Below are positions 25,754 to 33,927 of a stretch of 50,839 bases of DNA, one piece after another. Under the pieces are notes generated by a model. That model was not told the DNA's origin and ran no database searches. It saw nothing but the letters and a program-made list of their open reading frames with translations. The DNA is taken from assembly GCA_046160045.1 (NCBI GenBank), contig JBJXGR010000505.1:1-50839 (forward strand). Reading direction: 5' to 3'. The stretch comes from CAZGUX01 sp046160045. Lineage in GTDB: Bacteria; Acidobacteriota; Terriglobia; Bryobacterales; Bryobacteraceae. Numbering within the stretch: the first letter of the stretch is position 1; every line of letters starts with the position of its first letter. The position numbers were made by a program, and so were the translations under genes.

Positions 25754-26923
25754 ATGGCGATTGAGTGCAACGGCCTCGGCGCCGAGGAGTATGTCCTGTA
25801 CTCACTCGGCGTGAGAGACGGCGAAGCCGCAGCCGAAATCCGGGGACACCTGAGCGAGTCCTGTCCGGCTTGCGCCGCCGGAGTGCAGCGCGCCGCGCAG
25901 TTGAACGCGGCTATTGTTTTCATGCTGGGACAGGCGCAGTTAGCGAATCCCCCGAAGCGGCTCCGCGCGCGGATCCTGGCGGCGATCGCTCCCAACCCCG
26001 CCGGTATTGTTGGATTCTGGTGGCGCTGGCAGGGCGCGTTCGCCGGATCGCTGGCGCTCGCCGCTGCCATCGGCGTGGGCTGGTGGCTGGGGCGTGAACC
26101 CGCCACCATCCGGACGGTTCGCTTGAAGGATCCAATCGCCGAGGCGACCTGGAATTCAGAACGATCCGGTCTCGAACGGCAAATCTCCGAATTGCGGAGC
26201 GAACTGTCGCGCCGGGCGGGTTCGCCTCCAGTGACGGCGCCGCCTGCCGCGACCCCGCCCGACCCCCGATTGGCGGAAGCCCGTTCCGCTTTGGAGAACG
26301 CAAGGCAGCAGGCCGAAGCCTCCCAGTCGCGCGCGAGGCAGTTGGAAGAACAGATACGCCAGACGGAAGGCCAATTGGCCTCCGCGCGCGGCGAGAGGCA
26401 GGACGCAGAGAATCGCCTCGCAGCGGCCGTGCGGGAGCGTAACTCGATACGGCAGGACCTGGAAAAGCAACTGGCTGCCGTCCAATCCCGTGTGCGGCAA
26501 CTGGAAGTCGTGAACGCCGGCTTCGAGGAAACCCTGCTGCGCGAACGCCAGCGCTCACAGCAGAGCCTGCAGCTTGTGCAGTTCTTCAGTTCGCCGTCGA
26601 TCGAGTTCGTACGACTGCGTTCCACGCAATCGGGAGGGAAGTCGGCCGGCCATGCGTTTGTCGCCGAAGGCCGCAAGGTCCTGTTCTATGCCTCCAACCT
26701 TCCGCCGCTGCCGGCCGGCCGAGTGTATCAATTGTGGCTGATGCGCGACCAGGCGCCGGCCGTCGTGAGCGGCGGCGTGTTTGCGGCCCAGCAGGCTCTT
26801 GTGCACGAATTCACCGACGCCGCGGCCATCCGCCAGGTGCGCGCGCTGGCCGTCACCGATGAACCGGCGGGAGGAAGCTCTAAGCCCACCGGCCGCAAGT
26901 TCCTGGTGGGTACGAGGACGTAG
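25754..26923 (+). CDS. RskA-like anti-sigma factor domain protein with a coiled-coil insert
   Basis: This 389-residue protein has an N-terminal region with HLSESCPAC, like a zinc-type anti-sigma domain. One membrane helix (about 95-112) follows. A long heptad-rich coiled coil (about 130-275, for example LERQISELRSELSRR and RARQLEEQIRQTEGQLAS) leads to a C-terminal RskA domain (KVLFYASNLPPLPAGRVYQL, ALAVTDEPAGGSSKPTG). It would hold an ECF sigma factor at the membrane until a signal releases it. No sigma factor gene is adjacent, which is unusual, so the regulated partner must lie elsewhere. Confidence 0.8.
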   Translation: MAIECNGLGAEEYVLYSLGVRDGEAAAEIRGHLSESCPACAAGVQRAAQLNAAIVFMLGQAQLANPPKRLRARILAAIAPNPAGIVGFWWRWQGAFAGSLALAAAIGVGWWLGREPATIRTVRLKDPIAEATWNSERSGLERQISELRSELSRRAGSPPVTAPPAATPPDPRLAEARSALENARQQAEASQSRARQLEEQIRQTEGQLASARGERQDAENRLAAAVRERNSIRQDLEKQLAAVQSRVRQLEVVNAGFEETLLRERQRSQQSLQLVQFFSSPSIEFVRLRSTQSGGKSAGHAFVAEGRKVLFYASNLPPLPAGRVYQLWLMRDQAPAVVSGGVFAAQQALVHEFTDAAAIRQVRALAVTDEPAGGSSKPTGRKFLVGTRT

Positions 26924-26994
26924 TGACGAGCGAGCCGCAAGAGTCTCAACCGGCAGTTCTCTGACCAGCCTATACTGATCTTAAGGATCCCTTG

Positions 26995-27228
26995 ATGAGC
27001 AACAACGGAGACAGGATGGATCGGTTCGAGGCTGGGCTGGACAGGCTCAAGGAGCGCCACGAGGCTCTGACCGAAACCGTCGAGATCGTGGCCGGGATGC
27101 AGCGCAGGAACGAAGAGGCGATCACACGGCTCGAGTCGATGGTGGAACGGGTCGTCGGCGCGGTCGAGGGCCTGGTCCAAATCGCCCAGTCTCACGAACG
27201 TCGACTGGACCATCTGGAGGGCAACTGA
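26995..27228 (+). CDS. small coiled-coil protein of unknown function
   Basis: This 77-residue protein, with AAGGAT upstream of ATG 26995, is almost entirely one amphipathic helix (RFEAGLDRLKERHEALTETV, AITRLESMVERVVGAVEGL, HERRLDHLEGN). No signal peptide or membrane segment is present. It sits between the anti-sigma-like gene and the DUF3179 gene on the same strand. I recognise no family, and the coiled-coil pattern makes it a likely oligomer or adaptor. Confidence 0.6.
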   Translation: MSNNGDRMDRFEAGLDRLKERHEALTETVEIVAGMQRRNEEAITRLESMVERVVGAVEGLVQIAQSHERRLDHLEGN

Positions 27229-27275
27229 GGCGCTGACTTACCGGTGAAGCGCCTGCACGAAGCTCATTCGTTACA

Positions 27276-28487
27276 ATGTCCCGCAGACCCGCGGCTGTAT
27301 GGAGTGCCCTCACCGCGCTCACCCTTGCAGGAGTGCTGCTGACCGCCCTGCCGGTCATTCTGTTGTGGCCGCTGGTTCCTCAGACGCCTGAGTTTTTGCG
27401 CATCGCCTATCTCGCCCGCACCCATGCCCGGTGGATTGCCGCGATCCTGGTGATGCTGTTCGCCGCCATCATCTACCTCTCCTGGCCCCTGCCACGGCGT
27501 CGTATGCCCGTGCTCGCGCTGCTGGTATTGTTGCTGGCGGCCTCCGGATACATCGCGCGGACCAATGTGGGGGAACTGTTCTTCGCTCCAGCCCCCGATC
27601 GGGCGCTCTTGCCAGCCGCCTCGTACCACGACATCGCGGACTCGGATATGGTGCTGGGCGTGGTCGCCGGCGGGGAAGAACGCGCGTACCCGGTCCGCTA
27701 CATGGGCTTCCACCACCTGGTGAACGACCGGTTGGGCGGGCAGCCCATTCTTCCCACGTATTGAACGCTCTGCCACACCGGTCTGGTGTGGAGCCGGTTG
27801 TTCGATGGGCGAGAGCTACACTTCCGTCTGGGCGGAATCAACCATCAAAATTTCCTGATGTACGACGAGGAGACCGGAAGCTGGTGGCAGCAGGTTAGCG
27901 GCGAGTGTCTGCTAGGCCCTCTCAAAGGAGGACGCCTGGCTCTCGTGCCCAGCGAAGAGGTGACGCTTTCGGTCTGGCGCACGGAGCATCCCGGCTCCCG
28001 CATCGTTCGCTTCGACGCGCGCTACCTGCATCGGTACGAGGCGTCGAATTGGGAAGAACGAATCGCGGGACTGCCGATAGCCGGTGAATGGGATGCCCGC
28101 TCACCTCTGGCGCCGCGAGACCTGGTCGTCGGCATCGAATGGGCGGGCCAGGCCGCAGCGTATCCCCTGGCGGCCGTCCGGCAGTTCCTCGTGTTGCCCC
28201 ACCGAATCGGAGCAGAGCCGGTGATTGTGGTGCTCGGTCCGGACGGCCGTACCGTGCGAGCCTTCTCGGCGCGTGTCGAGGGACGCCCACTGGATTTCTT
28301 CCGGCGGGCGCAGGAGCCCTTTGCCCTCCTCGATCAGCAGACCGGCACTGAATGGGACTTCATGGGGCGCGCTCGCTCGGGACCTCTCGAGGGAAAGCAG
28401 CTCGACAGAATTCAGAACCGTACCGAGTATTGGTTCGATTGGAAACGCTACCATCCGGCCACGTTGGTCTACCGGCCAGGGCGTTGA
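27276..28487 (+). CDS. DUF3179 membrane protein, candidate selenoprotein (in-frame TGA, Sec163)
   Basis: One frame of 404 codons is interrupted only by TGA at 27762-27764. Before it are three membrane segments (about 10-33, 50-68, 75-92) and the start of DUF3179 (GERAYPVRYMGFHHLVND-like region, GGQPILPTY). After it the same frame continues TLCHTGLVWSRLFDG, FLMYDEETGSWWQQVSGE, LLGPLKGGRL and later DUF3179 blocks. The family reads TYCxxC at this point, so TGA replaces the first Cys and gives UxxC, a classic redox selenoprotein motif. A SECIS-like hairpin starts two bases after the TGA. Without Sec insertion the product stops at 162 residues. The biochemical role of the family is unknown; a thiol redox role is inference. 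selA/selB/selD/selC are not in the window. Confidence 0.8.
27767..27794 (+). promoter_or_regulatory. candidate bacterial SECIS element
   Basis: Directly after the TGA is a hairpin with a lower stem GCTC/GAGC (27767-27770 with 27791-27794), a 5'-side bulge TGC (27771-27773), an upper stem CACACC/GGTGTG (27774-27779 with 27785-27790) and a five-base loop GGTCT (27780-27784). The E. coli fdhF SECIS likewise has a bulged U and a loop containing GGUCU, which SelB recognises. The loop begins 15 bases after the TGA, about three fewer than in fdhF. Confidence 0.7.
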
Positions 28488-28555
28488 GGTCAGACCGTAA
28501 TGCGAAGTGTGACCGTTTTACAGACATAGCGCAGCACGCGTGTCCCTTTCGCAGA

Positions 28556-29698
28556 CTAGCCCATGATGAGGTTGCAGGCCGGCAAGGAACCCGACGACCT
28601 CCGGTCGCGGTCCGGCGTAAGCAGGGAAAGCAGCAGGTCGTAAAGAACGTAACGCCGAACCGGCTTTTCCAAATCGGGCCGCGGCGTTCCATCGGCGCGC
28701 CGTCGTCCGAAGGAGATGCGATGGCTCGTGTCGTGGCACGCGTCGGGGAGGTCCGAGCACGAATCAGTGTCCACCAATACGACCCATGGGGAGCGGACTT
28801 CGTCCACCACGGCGGACCTGTCGACGCGGAGACCGAATTGATGCAGCAAGCCCCGGATTGCATCCGCCACTCTGGTATTCGCGCTCAGGACGACGGCGCT
28901 CCTTCCTTTCAGGCGCTGGTCCCACTCGAGTTCGCCGGGCTCGGGCATCGACCCGGGAATGGCCAGGGGCGCGGTGACTTCAAAGGACAAGCCGGTTGGC
29001 TCGCCGGCCTGAACTTCCACCTCCGCGCCTATGCCCTGCAAGATCCGTGAGGTCATGAGGAGTTCGAGGGACCTGGGCGCCATGTCTCGCCCACCGTTAT
29101 TCAGCAGCAGGCGAAAGTGATCGAGCTGTTCCGGGGCCAGACAGGCGTCTGTGCTGCTCAACTTCACTGACAGGAGAATGCCGCTTGGTCCCCGGATATG
29201 AGTTGTCGACACTCCCACCTCGCCGTCACCGGTCTCGGCGATGAGGATCGCCAGCAGCAGCGAGAGAGCTTGGCGGAGATCGCCAAGAGGGCCTTCCACG
29301 ATGGGCGGCAGAGTGTCCGGAAAATGGCAGTACAACTCAATGTGGCGGCTCTGCGCCCTCTCCGCCTGGCCCGAGACCACGGCTTCAATGGTCTCGCACA
29401 GGTCGAACGGAGTGAGCAAAGGGCGTCGCTTGCGGCCGTTTAGCCGGGAGAACTCGAGAGCGGCGTTCACTTTTTCCGCCAACTCCCGGGCGCACAGCCT
29501 GGTGGTTAGCAGGTGTTCACGCAACTCTCCGTCTGCGATCTCCAACATCAGGTCCATCATCCCCAATAGCCCATCGATCGGGACACGCACCTGGTTGCAG
29601 AAATCCGCCATCAGCGGCAGGCCGTCACGGGAACCTTCGAACTTGACCCCAGGCGACTCGGCAACGCGATCGCGCGGCAGGGTGGTCAGCGAAACCAT
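28556..29698 (-). CDS. degenerate sensor histidine kinase-like protein
   Basis: This 380-residue protein has the shape of a hybrid histidine kinase core. In the dimerisation helix the usual SHEIRTPLNG is CNQVRVPIDG, so the phosphoryl-accepting His is Asn35. The following ALEFSRLNGRKRRPLLTPFDL is family-like. In the ATPase-like region the N-box appears as GDLRQALSLLLAILIAE without its Asn, and the DxGxG box is absent (SSTDACLAPEQLDHFRLLL). A receiver-like tail (about 275-380) keeps a hydrophobic strand WVVLVDTDS. Catalysis looks lost, and a scaffold or allosteric role is possible. ATG 29698 matches the first credible start. It follows the MFS gene by 43 bases on the same strand. Confidence 0.72.
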   Translation of the reverse strand: MVSLTTLPRDRVAESPGVKFEGSRDGLPLMADFCNQVRVPIDGLLGMMDLMLEIADGELREHLLTTRLCARELAEKVNAALEFSRLNGRKRRPLLTPFDLCETIEAVVSGQAERAQSRHIELYCHFPDTLPPIVEGPLGDLRQALSLLLAILIAETGDGEVGVSTTHIRGPSGILLSVKLSSTDACLAPEQLDHFRLLLNNGGRDMAPRSLELLMTSRILQGIGAEVEVQAGEPTGLSFEVTAPLAIPGSMPEPGELEWDQRLKGRSAVVLSANTRVADAIRGLLHQFGLRVDRSAVVDEVRSPWVVLVDTDSCSDLPDACHDTSHRISFGRRRADGTPRPDLEKPVRRYVLYDLLLSLLTPDRDRRSSGSLPACNLIMG

Positions 29699-29741
29699 CA
29701 CACTGCTTATCGGCCGGATGGAGGCGTTCCGGCGAAGTCGG

Positions 29742-30989
29742 TCAGGCGGGTATGGCGCCCGTAGTCCGGGCGGGGCCTGAACTGCCGAGAGCCCGAACCG
29801 CGAGGAACATTGCCAGCAGCACCCAGCCGGAAGCCGTCCAATAGGTCGAGGCCGGGCCGATCCAGTCGAACACTGCCCCGGCCCAGGCCGGACCGAGGAC
29901 CATGGCCAGGCTCCGCAGCGACTGCGCGGCGCCCAGTAAAAAGCCCTGCTCATGGCCTCCCGCACGCTCTGACAGAATCGCTGTCATCGACGGGCTCGCC
30001 ATGCCGTTGCCGATCGAGATCAAGGCGATCGGCAGGAGAAGAGCGACTGCCGCGGGCACGACGGCGATTCCGGCGAATCCCACAGCGGCCACCGCCAGGC
30101 CGAACCGCGTGAGAGATTCTCCCGAGTACCACTTCACGGCTTTCCGGATGACCACGCCCTGCATCAACGCGGCGGACAAGCCGACGAAGGCGAACAGCCA
30201 CGCGTTCTCCGCCGGCCCCAAGCCAAACCGCCTCGCGGTGAATACCGCAAAGTTGGTCTGCAACTCCGCGAAAGCAAATTGCAGCGCGAACACCGACCAC
30301 AGCAATCCGCGAAGCGCCGGCCGCTCCAACGCCAGGCCCAGTTGCCGGACCGGATTGATCTCGATCAACCCCACCGGCTGCGTTCTCCGCCGTTCCGAAG
30401 GCAGCGACTCCGGAAGGAAGAAGTACGCCGCCGCGCAAGTGATCAACGACAGGATCCCCGCGGCGAATGCCGGCGCCTGCAGGCTGATATGGCTGAGCGC
30501 TCCGCCCAGCGCCGGTCCGATGATAAACCCCAGCCCGAAAGCCGCCCCAATCAGGCCGAAATTCTTGGCCCGGTCCTCAGGCGGCGTGACGTCAGCGATA
30601 TAGGCCTGTGCGGTCGAGATATTCCCTCCGGTTACACCGTCCAACAATCGGGAAACGAAGATCATCCAGAGAGCCGTGGCAAAGCCGAACAGAAAGTAGC
30701 CAACTGCCGTGCCGAACAGGCTGACCAGCAGAATCGGCCGGCGCCCGAAGCGATCGGAAAGGGCTCCCAGGATCGGGCTGGCCGTGAACTGCGCCGCCGA
30801 GAAGGCCACCGCCACTAGCCCCACCATGGTTGCCTCGGCGCGGAACTGCGCCACCAGGAAAGGGATGACCGGGACGAGAATGCCGGCCCCCAAAAGGTCC
30901 AGGAAGACAGTCGCAAAGATCAGGGTCAGGGCCTTACGGTCGACAGGGCGCGGAGGGGCAGGGACCGGCGTTTCGGCGGGACGATTCAG
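29742..30989 (-). CDS. MFS transporter, tetracycline-resistance-like (TCR/Tet) family
   Basis: This is a 12-segment major facilitator. The loop 2-3 motif GALSDRFGRRPILLVSLFG, motif C-like GLGFIIGPALGGALS, and PPEDRAKNFGLIGAAFG place it in the drug:proton antiporter group. The first ATG/GTG/TTG-type start (TTG 30893) would cut the first membrane helix in half. The frame runs further up through RKALTLIFATVFLDLLGAG, and CTG at 30987-30989 with AGAGGTGATT just upstream is the best start, so I use it. The start of the gene is therefore uncertain by 32 codons. Substrate unknown. Confidence 0.85.
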   Translation of the reverse strand: MNRPAETPVPAPPRPVDRKALTLIFATVFLDLLGAGILVPVIPFLVAQFRAEATMVGLVAVAFSAAQFTASPILGALSDRFGRRPILLVSLFGTAVGYFLFGFATALWMIFVSRLLDGVTGGNISTAQAYIADVTPPEDRAKNFGLIGAAFGLGFIIGPALGGALSHISLQAPAFAAGILSLITCAAAYFFLPESLPSERRRTQPVGLIEINPVRQLGLALERPALRGLLWSVFALQFAFAELQTNFAVFTARRFGLGPAENAWLFAFVGLSAALMQGVVIRKAVKWYSGESLTRFGLAVAAVGFAGIAVVPAAVALLLPIALISIGNGMASPSMTAILSERAGGHEQGFLLGAAQSLRSLAMVLGPAWAGAVFDWIGPASTYWTASGWVLLAMFLAVRALGSSGPARTTGAIPA

Positions 30990-31074
30990 GAATCACCTCT
31001 GGGTCGCCGGCAGACCGGCCCCTTTATTGTGGCAGATTCGCCGGGGAGTCCCTGCCGCTCGATACACTATTGGC

Positions 31075-32982
31075 TTGAGCGACTCGGTTGATCTCACCGG
31101 TCTGCTGCGGCGGTATTGGGGATACGATTCCTTTCGCCCGAAGCAGGAAATGATCGTACGCAGCTTGCTAGCCGGCCGCGACGTCGCCGCCATCATGCCC
31201 ACCGGCGGGGGTAAGTCTCTTTGTTATCAGATGCCGGCGCTGGTGCTTGGCCGCACGGCGGTCGTGATCTCGCCCCTCATTGCGTTGATGCAGGACCAGG
31301 CCGCTCAACTGGCGCAGATGGGTATTCCCGCCGCGGTGGTCAACAGCGCTCAGAATCCGCGCGAGCAATGGAATGTCATGCGGGAGGCCAGGCAGGGGGC
31401 CTACCGGCTGTTGTACCTGTCACCGGAGCGCCTGGTTCGTCCCGACACCGTGTCCTGGCTGGGCGAACTGCCGCTTGCCTTCTTTGCCATTGACGAAGCC
31501 CACTGCATCTCGGAATGGGGCCACGAGTTCCGCCCGGAGTACCGCCAGCTCAGCTTTCTCCGCCAGCACTTCCCCAACGTCCCCATTGCAGCCTTCACCG
31601 CCAGCGCCACCCACCGCGTCCGCCACGACATTCTGGCCCAGTTGTGCCTGCGCGATCCGGACAAATACATTCTCAGCTTCCACCGGCCGAATCTCAACTA
31701 CGTCGTGAAGCTGTGCGAGAAGAAAGAACAGCCTCGCCTGCTGCTGCGTGCGCTGCAGGTGCACGCCGGCGAGAACGCGATTGTCTATGCACCCACCGTG
31801 AAGCAAGTAGAAGCCACCGTGGACTGGCTGATGGACCGCGGTGTTGCCGCAGTGCCCTACCACGCACAAATGGAGTCGGCCCTGCGCCAGCAGAATCAGG
31901 AACGCTGGATGTCCGACGAGGTGCGGGTCCTGGTGGGCACAATCGCCTTCGGGTTGGGCATCAACAAGGCATCGGTTCGCACCGTCATCCATCTTTCGCT
32001 GCCCAAGTCGCTCGAGCAGTTCTACCAGGAAGCCGGCCGCGCCGGCCGCGATGGTCAACCTGCCGACTGCCTCCTGCTGTGGCAGATGAAAGACACTGGC
32101 TTGCTGGCATACTTCATCAACCAGATTCAGGACCCGGGTGAGAAAAGCCGCAGCTGGGACCGCTACCATGTCATCCGGCGATTTGCCGAGACCAGCCAGT
32201 GCCGCCACCGCCAGATCTGCCTCCACTTCGGGGAAACGCCCAAGTGGGAGAGATGCGGCGCCTGCGATGTCTGCACCGGCCAGCCGGAGTGGTTCGGAAA
32301 ACTCGACAAGGAAGCCGAGCGGGAACTGAGGAGGAAATCCTCGGCCGCGGCGGCGCCCCACGCTCCACCCGCCCTGCCGCCTGAACTGCTGGACCTTCGC
32401 GAGTTCCTGCGCGACTGGCGCCGCCGTCTGGCGAAAGCTCTGCAAGTGCCCGCCTATAACATCATGACCGACGCTTCCCTCGACGATCTGTGCCGCCGCC
32501 GGCCGTCGACCCTGGCCGCACTCCTGAAAGTGAGCGGCTTTGGCGAGCGGAAAGCGGCGCAGTGGGGCCGCCAGATCTTCGACGCGCTCGAACAGTTCGA
32601 CCGGGGCGCGCGGGCGGTGGCGGACACCAAAACGTCGCCGGCCGCCCACGAGACGCTGCGGCTTGTGAAGGAAGGCAAGTCCCTGGAGGAGATTGCCCAA
32701 CTTCGGGGCCGCAGGGTCGAGACCGTCGTCAGCATGGTCGCCGACCTGATCGAGAAGGGAGAACTGGAACTCCGCCCCGAGTGGGTTGCCGCCGGCCACA
32801 GGTCGCAGATCGAGGAAGTTTGTGCTCGGGTGGGTCTCCAATGGTTGAAGCCGGTTAAGGACGCGCTGCCGTCGGCCTCTTATGATGAGATTCGTTTGGT
32901 GATGGCAGCCTGCCGCGCCGCGCAGCCACAGCCAGGCAGGCAGGGCCAGGATCGCCATTCCGGGGAGGAGGAGGAAGATTGA
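31075..32982 (+). CDS. recQ: ATP-dependent DNA helicase RecQ
   Basis: This 635-residue superfamily 2 helicase unwinds DNA 3'-5' in recombination and repair. Walker A is MPTGGGKSLCYQ (Lys47), the DEAH box is IDEAHCISEWGHEFRPEY (Asp140-His143), and motif VI is YQEAGRAGRDGQPADCL. A four-cysteine zinc site (SQCRHRQICLHFG then WERCGACDVC) follows. An HRDC domain (about 440-515) and a helix-turn-helix tail (LVKEGKSLEEIAQLRGRRVE) end the protein. TTG 31075 is the only start near the domain; the open frame extends far upstream opposite the MFS gene without similarity. No clear ribosome-binding site is visible. Confidence 0.94.
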   Translation: MSDSVDLTGLLRRYWGYDSFRPKQEMIVRSLLAGRDVAAIMPTGGGKSLCYQMPALVLGRTAVVISPLIALMQDQAAQLAQMGIPAAVVNSAQNPREQWNVMREARQGAYRLLYLSPERLVRPDTVSWLGELPLAFFAIDEAHCISEWGHEFRPEYRQLSFLRQHFPNVPIAAFTASATHRVRHDILAQLCLRDPDKYILSFHRPNLNYVVKLCEKKEQPRLLLRALQVHAGENAIVYAPTVKQVEATVDWLMDRGVAAVPYHAQMESALRQQNQERWMSDEVRVLVGTIAFGLGINKASVRTVIHLSLPKSLEQFYQEAGRAGRDGQPADCLLLWQMKDTGLLAYFINQIQDPGEKSRSWDRYHVIRRFAETSQCRHRQICLHFGETPKWERCGACDVCTGQPEWFGKLDKEAERELRRKSSAAAAPHAPPALPPELLDLREFLRDWRRRLAKALQVPAYNIMTDASLDDLCRRRPSTLAALLKVSGFGERKAAQWGRQIFDALEQFDRGARAVADTKTSPAAHETLRLVKEGKSLEEIAQLRGRRVETVVSMVADLIEKGELELRPEWVAAGHRSQIEEVCARVGLQWLKPVKDALPSASYDEIRLVMAACRAAQPQPGRQGQDRHSGEEEED

Positions 32983-33044
32983 AAATAATTGCTGATTTCT
33001 GAATCATTCCATTGGGAGTCGGAGTTTCGGTCTGCCGGGAGGTC

Positions 33045-33095
33045 ACCCTTTGCGAGCGATTCTGCGTGAAAGTGATTTGGTGTCTCTCAAAGGGT
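33045..33095. repeat. imperfect 12-bp inverted repeat between convergent genes
   Basis: ACCCTTTGCGAG (33045-33056) pairs with CTCTCAAAGGGT (33084-33095) with one mismatch and a 27-base loop, in the gap between recQ and the folate methyltransferase gene. No T-tract follows, so a terminator role is doubtful. Confidence 0.4.
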
Positions 33096-33119
33096 AGCCG
33101 GGCCCGCCGGGGTGGTGTG

Positions 33120-33923
33120 CTACGCCATCGCGGCTTCGAGCTTGCCCTCGCGAAACGCCTTGAGATAGCCCACGCAGAACTCGTCATGCCCCAGCAGCGC
33201 TTCCGCCGCCGCCAGGTTGGCCATCAACTGCGGGTCGCACGGATCCAAAATGGCCGCGTCCAGTCCTCGCGCCATCAGCAGCATCAGGAAGACCTGGTTC
33301 ACCAGCTTGCGCGCCGGCAGTCCGAACGACACGTTGCTCAACCCGACGCTCACATGAACGCCCGGGTACCGCTCCACAATCCGCGGCACCGCGTCGAGCA
33401 AGGCGGCGCCCTGCTCCGGACTCGTGCTGATGGGCATCACGCACGGATCGACGTAGATGCTGTCGAGCTGGATTCCAGCGGCCGTCAGGCGGTCCACCAG
33501 CCGCGATGCCGTCGCCACGCGATCATCCGCCCCGGACGGCGGGCCGGATTCGGTCATGCACAACGCGATGACTTTCGGCCGGTGTTCTTTGAGCACAGGC
33601 ATGAGCGCGTCGAATCGCGCCGCTTCGTCCGTGATCGAATTCAGCAGCGGACGTTGCTTGCACAAGGGGAGGGCCGAGCGAAGCGCGCGCGGGTCGGAGC
33701 TGTCGATCGACAACGGCAGGTCCGTGGTTTCCTGCACGATCTCCACCATCCACTCGAGCGTTTCCACCTCGCGGCCGGCAAGGCCGCCGTTAACGTCGAG
33801 CATGTTCGCGCCCGCGCCGGCTTGCTTTCGAGCCAGGTCGCGGACGAAGTCCGCGTCCCGTTTCTCAGCCGCCGCGCCGACGCGCTTGCGGGTACAGTTG
33901 AGGAGTTCACCGATGATCCACAT
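33120..33923 (-). CDS. pterin-binding methyltetrahydrofolate methyltransferase (AcsE/MtrH-like)
   Basis: This 267-residue TIM-barrel belongs to the dihydropteroate-synthase/AcsE class. It opens WIIGELLNCTRKRVGAA, then shows AGANMLDVNGG (pterin contact), LPLSIDSSDPRALRSAL, LLNSITDE, DSIYVDPCVMPI and VSVGLSNVSFGLPAR, the usual barrel strands. Such enzymes move the methyl group of methyl-THF to a corrinoid protein. The corrinoid acceptor is not in the window. It follows the MTHFR gene by 4 bases on the same strand and is almost certainly cotranscribed, so the two should act in sequence on folate-bound C1 units. Confidence 0.82.
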   Translation of the reverse strand: MWIIGELLNCTRKRVGAAAEKRDADFVRDLARKQAGAGANMLDVNGGLAGREVETLEWMVEIVQETTDLPLSIDSSDPRALRSALPLCKQRPLLNSITDEAARFDALMPVLKEHRPKVIALCMTESGPPSGADDRVATASRLVDRLTAAGIQLDSIYVDPCVMPISTSPEQGAALLDAVPRIVERYPGVHVSVGLSNVSFGLPARKLVNQVFLMLLMARGLDAAILDPCDPQLMANLAAAEALLGHDEFCVGYLKAFREGKLEAAMA

Positions 33924-33927
33924 GAGT

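Noticed and set aside
27276..28487. Two separate genes (27276-27764 and 27786-28487), or a plain pseudogene
   Set aside because: Both parts are in one frame and together make one DUF3179 protein. The only interruption is TGA at a conserved Cys codon with a SECIS-like hairpin, so recoding explains it better, though a nonsense mutation is not formally excluded.
30709..31074. An N-terminal extension of RecQ
   Set aside because: It lies antisense to the MFS gene, is Arg/Ser-rich and has no similarity to RecQ; the helicase starts at TTG 31075.
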